Part shown: positions 1-7,755 of the stretch, piece by piece
Numbering within the stretch: the first letter of the stretch is position 1
Layout: the number at the start of each line of letters is the position of its first letter
From: Acrasis kona
Taxonomy: Eukaryota; Heterolobosea; Eutetramitea; Acrasida; Acrasidae
Reading direction: 5' to 3'
Length of the DNA: 26,945 nt
Assembly (NCBI GenBank): GCA_026419775.2
Contig: JAOPGA020000217.1
Span: 1-26,945 of the forward strand
Program-made: the position numbers and the translations under genes
The notes under the pieces: generated by a model
Database searches by the model: none
What the model was told of the DNA's origin: nothing
What the model saw: the letters and a program-made list of their open reading frames with translations, nothing else

Positions 1-87
1 AATTCTTGATTTTTGAGAATACTGTCAAACACGATCTGTTTATTGTCGCGAATAAACTTTTGAATGCTTTCTACTTGATTAATGTTG

Positions 88-1722
88 TTAAAATCTATAA
101 AAAGTTAATACGTCATCAGAAGCAGTCAACGTACAGAATTTAATTATGGTCCGAACGTGCGGTATGTCCATGCGCTGAAAGGTTCCGTAAGCATTCCTTT
201 CCATAGGATTGCTGATCCATTTATAAACAACTTCTCCGTCCCTCCTCACAATGACAATGGCGGGTTGGACCATTCCAGAAGGATATTTTTGTTCAATCCT
301 GCTTGCGAGACGATCACCATTATGCTGCTTTAATAGTTTTACTAGTCCAGATACGGCGGGATCTTGATCCTTGCATAATTTCACACCAAGAGACTTTGCG
401 ATGGCTCCTCTCTCGTCGTCGAGCACATTGAAGGATAATTTCAGTGAGTTGATAATGTTTCGCGCGGCAGCATTTTGTGATGACACTGCAAAGACTTCTC
501 CGTTCAAGGCATGAACGTCATCGACAATTGCGTTTAATTTTTCCAACATGTTCATACAAGAGCGACACCAGGAACCTCTATAAAACACAAACACTACAAA
601 GCGATGTTTTCTAACAATCTCGCGCGCGGCTTCTTCCTTTAAAATGTCACTGCTTATTCTCCTGTTGAAAGTGTGGAATAAATGTGTTACGTTCCAATTG
701 TTGTCTACGGCAATATCAGATGGAGTTTTACGCTCGTGATTCTTTATTCTTTGTGATCTATACGAACGTTCATCTTGTATGATTAATTCGAAAATGTCTC
801 CGTTCTTCTGCTTCGTAGCGATGTGTAGTGCGGTATCTCCTTTCTCGTCTTGTGCGTTCAAGTTGACATAGGGACAGTTTATCAAGAGTTTTGTAATCGG
901 TAGATCGTTATTAGAAACAGCAATATGAAGCATGGTTTGTAAACTCTTACCAGCTTTGATGTTGGCAATGACCTCAAGCTGAAGAGGGTCAAATTGATTT
1001 AATAGAAACTGTAAAACCTCTGTACTCGATAATTGGACTGCGTAATGTAAACATGTGATGTCATCCCTATCCTTCATGCGAACAAGTCGATTTAGTTGGT
1101 CTTTGGATTTAGCTTGTTCCACAATCATTTCGACCACATCTAAACTCTTGATTGCATAGAACAGACAAGTCCTATCATCGGAATCTTTCCTCATTATACT
1201 GGCTGACAAATCGTCCAAAAAGTACCCAATGGCTTGGAAGTCATCAGTTTTGCAAAGATCCATCAAAATTGTACATTCTTTTGCAGTAACCTTCCCATTT
1301 ACGTCTGCCCCGGCTCTGACTAACATGCTCGCTATTTCGATGCTTCTCGTCCACACTGCTTTAAATAAGGGTGTGTAACCATAGTAATCCCTATGATTCA
1401 CATTAGCTCCCTTCGACACAAGATATGCTGCTGCATCACAAGACTCATTCATGATTGCATACATCAGTGGGGTGGCTGTCGACTTATCAACTACATCTAT
1501 TGGTATTCCGGTAAAGTATAAGTATTCTATTACTTCAACATTATTACATCTAGCCGCTGTATGCATAACAGTGCAGTTATTGTGATTTGTGTCGAGGTGA
1601 TGAGTAGTGAGGTCGATGCTCATTCCTGACTGATTTAATGATTGGACCAAGTTACTTAGTATGCTAGAATCAGCATTTTTACATGCTTCATGAAGAGATG
1701 ATGTCACCTCTTTCTTTGACAT
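88..1722 (-). CDS. Ankyrin-repeat protein with C-terminal peroxiredoxin/thioredoxin-like domain (544 aa)
   Basis: Single-exon gene with ATG at 1720-1722 and TAA at 88-90. Residues about 45-345 carry ankyrin-type repeats, for example GYTPLFKAV near 115-123 and GDTALHIAT near 295-303. From about 360 a thioredoxin-fold domain of the AhpC/TSA 'peroxiredoxin-like' type follows: strand FVVFVFYRG, then W385-C-R-S-C389, then a VLDDERGAIAKSLGV segment typical of that family, and a late strand PAIVIVRRDGEVVY (487-500). The CxxC pair implies thiol redox chemistry; substrate and partner are unknown. No signal peptide is visible, so a cytosolic location is inferred. AATAAA on this strand lies at 39-44, about 44 nt past the stop. 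I infer that the ankyrin array docks the redox domain on a target. Domain calls are secure; the function is not. Confidence 0.85.
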   Translation of the reverse strand: MSKKEVTSSLHEACKNADSSILSNLVQSLNQSGMSIDLTTHHLDTNHNNCTVMHTAARCNNVEVIEYLYFTGIPIDVVDKSTATPLMYAIMNESCDAAAYLVSKGANVNHRDYYGYTPLFKAVWTRSIEIASMLVRAGADVNGKVTAKECTILMDLCKTDDFQAIGYFLDDLSASIMRKDSDDRTCLFYAIKSLDVVEMIVEQAKSKDQLNRLVRMKDRDDITCLHYAVQLSSTEVLQFLLNQFDPLQLEVIANIKAGKSLQTMLHIAVSNNDLPITKLLINCPYVNLNAQDEKGDTALHIATKQKNGDIFELIIQDERSYRSQRIKNHERKTPSDIAVDNNWNVTHLFHTFNRRISSDILKEEAAREIVRKHRFVVFVFYRGSWCRSCMNMLEKLNAIVDDVHALNGEVFAVSSQNAAARNIINSLKLSFNVLDDERGAIAKSLGVKLCKDQDPAVSGLVKLLKQHNGDRLASRIEQKYPSGMVQPAIVIVRRDGEVVYKWISNPMERNAYGTFQRMDIPHVRTIIKFCTLTASDDVLTFYRF

Positions 1723-1723
1723 T

Positions 1724-1915
1724 TAATGTTTTACGTTGACGTTTGTAAAGTAATCCCTGGACACACCAAAGAAATTAAATTGAACTCTTTCATGCATTTT
1801 TTCTACTATCAATAAACGAAACCGATGAAGATTTATTCTTAACATTGAATCGCTTTGCGTCTTGTTGTTGAGTTAAACAAATTGATCAAGCGATCAAGTC
1901 AACTTCTTTTTTGAA
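1724..1915. promoter_or_regulatory. Divergent intergenic promoter region
   Basis: The 192-nt spacer separates the ankyrin-peroxiredoxin gene (minus) from the thioesterase gene (plus) and must hold both promoters. It is AT-rich. A short dyad TTGATCAAGCGATCAA (6-bp arms) lies around 1881-1896. No convincing TATA box is visible. Confidence 0.4.
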
Positions 1916-2891
1916 ATGGCAGCGATTAGATCTTGTGTAACTCTATTGATTGTCGTTCTATGCTTGTGTAACGCTGCACAACTGCCCGTTGTTCTCTGGC
2001 ATGGAATGGGTGACAGCTGCTGCTTCCCATTCTCTATGGGTAAAATCCAAAAGAGAATAGAAGACTACTATAACGGAACTATATCTGTTCATAGTGTTCG
2101 TATAGGAAACGGAAATATAGAAGATGTAGCCAACTCTTATATGAAGGTAAAAACAAATTAATTCAACTTTTCACATTTCGTAGAATGCGAACGACCAAAT
2201 TGACATTGCATGTGAACAACTTGTGAATACTGAGGCAATCATTAAATCTGGAGGAGCTTTCAACGCGATAGGATTTTCTCAAGGTAGTCAATTCCTTCGT
2301 GCTGTAGTGCAGAGGTGTTCCAACAACGACACTCGTCCAAATGCTGCAGGAATCAAGCTTCAAGTCAATAATCTAATATCAATTGGCGGTCAACATCGTG
2401 GAGTTTTTGGGTTACCTCGTTGTATTGGAGCTAATGTTACATTGTGTGAGTATGCAAGACGCATGCTTGACTATGGTGCCTATCTTGGCTTTGTCCAAGA
2501 CCACTTGGCCCAAAGTAACTACTGGAACGACCCATTAGATCAAGAGACATACCTTAAAAAGTGTACCTTCTTACCCGACATTAACAATGAAAAATCAATC
2601 AAGAAGCCATCTTACAAGGAGAATTTGACCAAGCTCAATAAATTAGTTCTTGTTCAATTCATGCAGGACACGATGGTCCAACCCAGAGAATCCCAATGGT
2701 TTGGTACCTACAAACTAGGACAAGACAAGGAAGTTGTGAATATGGTCGATACCGATTTATACAAGGAAGATTGGATAGGACTCAAGAAGTTAAATGAAGA
2801 TCATAGAATAGATTTCTTGGAGTGTCCCGGGGATCATTTGAGATTCACAGAGGAGTGGTTTAAGACTAACATTATGCATTACTTAAAATAA
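1916..2891 (+). CDS. PPT1: Palmitoyl-protein thioesterase 1-like lysosomal hydrolase (312 aa, 2 exons)
   Basis: Exons 1916-2146 and 2184-2891, joined over a 37-nt intron (donor GTAAAA, acceptor TTTCGTAG, phase 0). The enzyme removes S-palmitoyl groups from proteins in the lysosome. The N-terminus is a signal peptide (residues 1-22), followed by LPVVLWHGMGDSCC, the family signature with the oxyanion-hole segment. The catalytic triad is visible: Ser109 in GFSQG, Asp239 in QDTMVQPRESQWFG, and His295 in GDHLRF. Length 312 is close to the roughly 306 residues of animal PPT1. The intron restores the DIACEQL helix that precedes the nucleophile elbow. AATAAA (2887-2892) overlaps the stop codon. Assignment is firm. 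Confidence 0.95.
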
Positions 2892-3004
2892 ATTTGTATA
2901 TTCGAAAGATATTTTTCTATCATCCCCTGTCTTCCTTCTGTCGGATGCATGTTTCCGGGGCATCTCCTACATCTGGTAACTCCGCGGCGGTTGTAACCTC
3001 CGTG

Positions 3005-3011
3005 TATAAAA
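3005..3011 (+). promoter_or_regulatory. TATA-like box of the M13 peptidase gene
   Basis: TATAAAA lies about 44 nt before the ATG at 3055, in a 163-nt spacer after the thioesterase stop. A start of transcription 25-30 nt downstream would leave a leader of only about 20 nt. Position and sequence are the only evidence. Confidence 0.4.
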
Positions 3012-3054
3012 TGTGAGTGTGAATAATATTATGATCAATTATAAACGTCAATAA

Positions 3055-5127
3055 ATGAAAGTGCAAGCAGCGTTAGCACTCCTCCTAGTTGCTGCTTTGG
3101 CAACATGTAACCTCATACCCCACTTCAGAGTGGGTTCAAGTCACTTGACAAACGAAGACCCCATCGCACAACGCGTTAGAGAATCAATGGACTTCAATGT
3201 GGACCCATGCGATGATTTTTATGAATTTTCTTGCGGTGCATGGATAAAGAATACAACACTCTCGCCCGACCAAGGACGATTCGTAAAGAGCTTCGATAAG
3301 GTTACCAAAGAAAACAACAAAATTCTTTTGGAAGTCGTCAAAAATCCAGAAAAGATGGACCCCAAACTAAGAGACTTTTGGAAGAGCTGCACAGACGTTG
3401 AAACGATCGACAAGACGGACGCCAAGGAGTCACTTTCATTCCTAACAGACTTTATCGACAAAATCTCCGAAAAGAAATTAGACTGGCAAACCACTCTAGG
3501 CTTCATTGGTGTGTTGCACGCACTTCGCATGAACGCTCTATTCTCCATCGGTCTAGAAATCGATCCAAAGAACCCATCAAAATACCTATTACAATTGAGT
3601 CAAGGAGGACTTTCATTACCCGACCGTTCGATGTATTTGGAAAAGGACAAGGAAACCATCCAAGTACTAGAAAAGTACCAAGTACACATTGCCAACATGC
3701 TCAAGTTATACGGAGCAACCGACGCTTCTGCACAACAACAAGCAATCGAAGTGCTCCAAGTAGAAAAGGCGCTCGCCAACATTTCAATCACCAATGCCGA
3801 ACTAAGAGATCCCTTCAAGACGTACAACAAGGTGGAACTAAAGGATTTGGATCGCATGTTCCCAACCATCAACTGGTTAGAATACTTTAGCGCAGCAGAA
3901 ATCGAACAATTCAAAGAAGCAAACGTCAAAGTGCCCACATTCTTCCAATCGCTCGATCAATTACTATCGCCAAAGGGTTTCATCACCAACTCACACCTAT
4001 CGTCCTATCTAAGATGGGTAGTTCTCCACGAAGCAGCCGATTACTTACCCAAACCATTCAGAGACGAAAACTTTGAATTCTTCGGAAGAGTCGTCGCTGG
4101 AAGCAAGGGCATCAAGGAACGCACCGAGCTATGCCTGGAGAGCACCGACGAATCCTTGGGTTTCTTGTTATCGCAAGAATACGTCAAAAAGGCATTCACT
4201 GGCGACTCGAAGAAGAAGGCACTCGAGTTATTGACTCAAGTGGAAACGAGCGTTGGTCAAATACTCAACGAAACAGAGTGGATGGACTCTGAAACACGTA
4301 AAAAGGCAACGGTGAAGCTATCTCTCTTTTCACAAATGATCGGTTATCCCGATGAATGGCCAAAGTACACGCAAACGATCAAACCACATACCTATCTCGG
4401 AAACAAACTACACTCCAGAAATCAAGCTCACAGGCAACAAGTAGCTTCGAAGGTTGGCGATCACGTGGTCGTCGATAGAAAAGAATGGCAAATGACTCCA
4501 GAAACAGTTAATGCTTACTACGATCCAACTACCAACGGCATGGTATTCCCTGCAGCCATCCTACAGTCGCCCTTCTTTGACGTAGAAGAACCTTATGCAA
4601 TGAACGCAGGAAGTATTGGCATGGTCATGTCTCACGAGGCTTATCATGGCTTCGATGACCAAGGTCGCTTATACGACGGCACCGGTAAGTTGGAGAATTG
4701 GTGGACTCCACAGGTCGGTAAGCAATTCGAATCTCGTGCAAAGTGCTTGGTGGACCAATACGGTCGCTACGAAGCTCTTCCAGATCACTTTGTGAATGGA
4801 CAATTGACATTGGGAGAGAACATTGCTGATAATGCAGGAATGAAGAATGCTTATAAGACTTATGTTCGCGTGGCTGGTCAAGACGCTGCTCAGCCTTCGA
4901 TTTTGAGAGGTTACTCCAATGCTCAATTGTTCTTCATTAGTTATGCACAATTGTGGTGCACAAAGGCTAGAGATGAGGTGGTGAAGCAGAGATTGTTGGT
5001 AGATCCTCACAGTCCTGGAAAGTTCCGTGTGTTGGGTCCTTTACAAAATTTACAAGGATTCTCTGATGTGTTCAAATGTGCAGCTGGAAGTAAGATGAAC
5101 CCACAAAATAAGTGTGTGTTGTTTTAA
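3055..5127 (+). CDS. Secreted neprilysin-like zinc metallopeptidase, family M13 (690 aa)
   Basis: Single-exon gene for an M13 endopeptidase, a family that cleaves small extracellular peptides. Residues 1-19 form a cleavable signal peptide rather than the usual type II membrane anchor, so the enzyme is probably secreted or vesicular. The N-terminal M13 domain starts with NVDPCDDFYEFSCGAW (48-63). The catalytic domain has substrate-binding NAYYDP (486-491), zinc motif H527-E-A-Y-H531, third ligand E588 in GENIAD with D592, and the family end with a late Cys (CVLF) where CxxW is more usual. About 690 residues matches soluble family members. Early codons favour C/A-ending forms while the last 450 nt favour T/G-ending ones. 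AATAAA (5127-5132) begins on the last base of the stop codon. Confidence 0.95.
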   Translation: MKVQAALALLLVAALATCNLIPHFRVGSSHLTNEDPIAQRVRESMDFNVDPCDDFYEFSCGAWIKNTTLSPDQGRFVKSFDKVTKENNKILLEVVKNPEKMDPKLRDFWKSCTDVETIDKTDAKESLSFLTDFIDKISEKKLDWQTTLGFIGVLHALRMNALFSIGLEIDPKNPSKYLLQLSQGGLSLPDRSMYLEKDKETIQVLEKYQVHIANMLKLYGATDASAQQQAIEVLQVEKALANISITNAELRDPFKTYNKVELKDLDRMFPTINWLEYFSAAEIEQFKEANVKVPTFFQSLDQLLSPKGFITNSHLSSYLRWVVLHEAADYLPKPFRDENFEFFGRVVAGSKGIKERTELCLESTDESLGFLLSQEYVKKAFTGDSKKKALELLTQVETSVGQILNETEWMDSETRKKATVKLSLFSQMIGYPDEWPKYTQTIKPHTYLGNKLHSRNQAHRQQVASKVGDHVVVDRKEWQMTPETVNAYYDPTTNGMVFPAAILQSPFFDVEEPYAMNAGSIGMVMSHEAYHGFDDQGRLYDGTGKLENWWTPQVGKQFESRAKCLVDQYGRYEALPDHFVNGQLTLGENIADNAGMKNAYKTYVRVAGQDAAQPSILRGYSNAQLFFISYAQLWCTKARDEVVKQRLLVDPHSPGKFRVLGPLQNLQGFSDVFKCAAGSKMNPQNKCVLF

Positions 5128-5317
5128 ATAAATCTTGTTTTAAATGTTTTTGGTTTCTTGTTGTTGTAATGTGGTTGGGTTTGGTCAACCATTTTGATTT
5201 ATTGCACATTCTCTCGGTATTGGGTCATGTTATTTGGAGTGTAGTGATGGATGGATACAGTGGGGAAAGTAGAAGGATTTAAAAATACAAACATTTATAT
5301 ATATGTACAAAAAAGTT

Positions 5318-6590
5318 TCAGATGGCACATTGAGGACGGGTCATCCTGTCGTTGTATCTCAACGTATCTGCAATTCTATTGGATAAAATTGGTCTTCCAC
5401 TACCCTCCAACCTTCTCAACGAACAGCATTTAATCATGGCATCATGCCAAGTATTATCTCTACTTTCTACAATTTTATTAAAGACTGAGGCAGTCAGCCA
5501 ACCACTATAATCTGCATAATAGGTTTGTGTATATCGCGTGGTATGCTCGTCAATCTTTTCAAAGACAATTCCTCCCGTTGCAACTGCTCTGATGTAATTT
5601 TTATGGGTGGGACAGTCAGGATGGTTGACGCTCTTCCTAATCATAATGTATCCATCTCCATATCGCTTTGCACTGTGAATTAGGCAAAAATCACGATTAG
5701 ACAAGAAGAATGGCAACTTGTACTGGAACCTTAGTACTGTGAGGGCGTGTGATGTGGACTCGACGTAGTCAATCTCTGTAATCTTTTTGATTTCCTTCTC
5801 TACTTTTGTAATGCATGCATTGTCAATGTATGTGTTGAAGCACTCATCCACACTAAATGGAATGACACCGGTCTCCTTCATCTTCTTGAGTCCCTTCTTG
5901 CCATTGTAAAATGGATTTTTGGATACGAACACTGTCCTTTCTTTGCTGTTGTAGACAGACTTCCACATGTCTTGGTCTTTAATGTCGCAAGTGACGCGGT
6001 CGAAATCTTTTTGAGTGACTTGAATCAGATTAGGGTCATATAGGACGCCAAGATTCTTGTCCACCTCATCCTTTTCGGCAACTTCTTTTTTAGTGGTAGG
6101 ACTTGCTGACTGAGTGGTTAAGAACAGCATACAGGGGTCGAAGTCCTTTGAGCACATGAAGCGCTGAAAGTCGCACTCAATTTGAGAAAGAATGATGGGT
6201 TGCACTTGGTCGAACAGAGTCAATGGTATGTTCTGGTCCTCTGAGATGATTTTTTCAATGCCAGAGACATCGGACTCTTGAAATAGAGTGTTGATATTTG
6301 GCTTGAGATATAGTTGCAGTATGCTCTGTGCAACTACTTTCACTCCAGTGGGCAATTCCTTGAATTCTTCAATTGATTCATAAATGTGAATGGGACTAGA
6401 AAAATCGTCCTTGTAAGAAAATGCTGCAATGGTAAGTGGTGGCGTGAAAAGTTAGTTTACATTGTAGCCCATCTCGGAGCAGTTTGATCGATAGCACCTC
6501 TTGAATGTCAAACGAGCGCGATGTATTCAAGTCATCAGTTGGTGTGCTGAGGCAGGGCTGCCTATTCATACGAGTTAACTTTCTAGACAT
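5318..6590 (-). CDS. RGS-START domain protein (411 aa, 2 exons)
   Basis: Exons 6461-6590 (ATG at 6588-6590) and 5318-6423, with a 37-nt intron (6424-6460; donor GTAAAC, branch CTAAC, acceptor TTGCAG). The joined frame gives a regulator-of-G-protein-signalling domain at about residues 32-145, including YESIEEFKELP and the closing helix TLFDQVQPIILSQIECDFQRF. A START lipid-binding domain follows at about 190-385, recognised by the LPFFLSNRDFCLIHSAKR stretch and FEKIDEHTTRYTQTYYADYSGWL. RGS domains speed GTP hydrolysis on G-alpha; START domains bind sterols or phospholipids. Lipid-gated control of G-protein signalling is inference. No membrane segment is seen. The stop is TGA, so TGA is not reassigned here. 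AATAAA on this strand is at 5197-5202, far downstream. Confidence 0.82.
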
Positions 6591-7099
6591 GTGTATTGGT
6601 GTATGACTGCGATAAACGGTTTTGTCTAAAGAATAAGCAAAATTATTATTATTATAACAATATTTGACGTTGATTGATATTATCTATTCCGTCACCACTA
6701 CAAATTAATTCAGAAAGTTATTCCCTATGACTAAAAAAAGACTTATTTTGCTCCTCCTGTACATAATTCTTCAAAAAGTTAAGGACATTGATGAGGATGT
6801 AAAATAAGACCCAACACGTTGATTGCTGTGTGTGGTATGTTTTGGCGACAACTCTTCGGTTATATGGCTTATAAAAGAACAAACGTAGTTTTTCATCTAT
6901 ATAATATTATACATTAGGAGACGCAGTAGTAGGATATGGTAGACATGATTAATTACATAGTTAGTTCAAGATTTATATGTTAAATGACCCAAAAGACGAC
7001 ATTTCATCTCTGTTCATGGCAAATTAATAAAAAAATGTTTGACATATATTACAATAACATATTTTATTAGAATGCGTCTTGTTTTGAGTGCAAAAAAGG
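6591..7099. other. AT-rich intergenic region, no gene recognised
   Basis: This stretch of about 500 bp separates the RGS-START start from the 3' end of the small spliced gene on the same strand. It holds only short open frames with no recognisable protein, and no tRNA-like T-loop. TTTATT at 7063-7068 is AATAAA on the minus strand and probably serves the gene ending at 7100. The rest presumably carries the RGS-START promoter. Confidence 0.5.
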
Positions 7100-7732
7100 T
7101 TAATATATAACACCTTCGTGCCCATTCAATCTCAGATCTTGTAATCGTAAAAGACTAATGGCACTATCATCTATTAATGTAGTCTCTCCTTGTTCATTCC
7201 ATTCCTTTACAGTCAAATACAAAGCTAATCACATCAACCTTGAGTTTATTTGTATGAACATCATAGTCCTTATTGGTGATAGCCCTCTTCATCAATGACA
7301 TTAATCAGATCTTTGTAAATGAGAGGCGGTCACGATCGCTTTTTCTTGGTTTACAACTGTAATAGATGTTTGTTGTCCTCCGCGCGCAATAACTGCTGCA
7401 TTAAAAGCGTTGGTGTTATGTTTGATATTTTCATCTTGAGACCACATCAAAATACTTTCCAACTTCTCTGCTCCCTCGACTGATAGCATTATTTGACTTC
7501 TGAGGCCAGATTGATTTTTATTAATTATCCCTCCGAATTCGTAATAGTTTAAGGTGGGAACAGCTGTTTTACTCGCCAGTATAGTGGTTTTTATTAGTAA
7601 AATCTTTGCCAATTATGTCTGAATTCGATGTATGCGTATTTATCAGTCGTGGGGTATATTGTCCTGATCTAAATAGAAAAATATACAGCAAAAAACAAAC
7701 AGTTACGGAATGCCATCAAACATCAACGACAT
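7100..7732 (-). CDS. Unrecognised small spliced gene (about 139 aa, 5 exons)
   Basis: No single frame explains this coding-looking block, but four introns give one open product: exons 7707-7732, 7573-7668, 7355-7499, 7239-7286 and 7100-7204. Introns are 38, 73, 68 and 34 nt; the first three have GTAA donors (GTAACT, GTAAAA, GTAAAC), the last has a weak GTTGAT. The product starts MSLMFDGIPSGQYTPRLI, contains IMLSVEGAEKLESIL and ends DLRLNGHEGVIY. There is no signal peptide or membrane segment. AATAAA lies 31 nt past the stop. Skipping the last intron would instead end the protein at TGA 7194-7196. The start lies only 23 nt from the first ATG of the divergent PPR frame. I do not recognise the family. 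The alternative, a frameshifted pseudogene, fits less well. Confidence 0.5.
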
Positions 7733-7755
7733 CCCCGACGTATTGTGGTTGACCT

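Noticed and set aside
4669-5010. Open frames on the minus strand inside the M13 gene, and similar antisense frames elsewhere
   Set aside because: No domain, composition or signal supports them; they mirror codon bias of the gene on the other strand.
7100-7732. Frameshifted pseudogene, or Euplotes-like +1 programmed frameshifting
   Set aside because: Each apparent shift could be written as a +1 slip at a stop codon, but the neighbouring genes need no such slips, and short introns with local-consensus donors explain the same frames.
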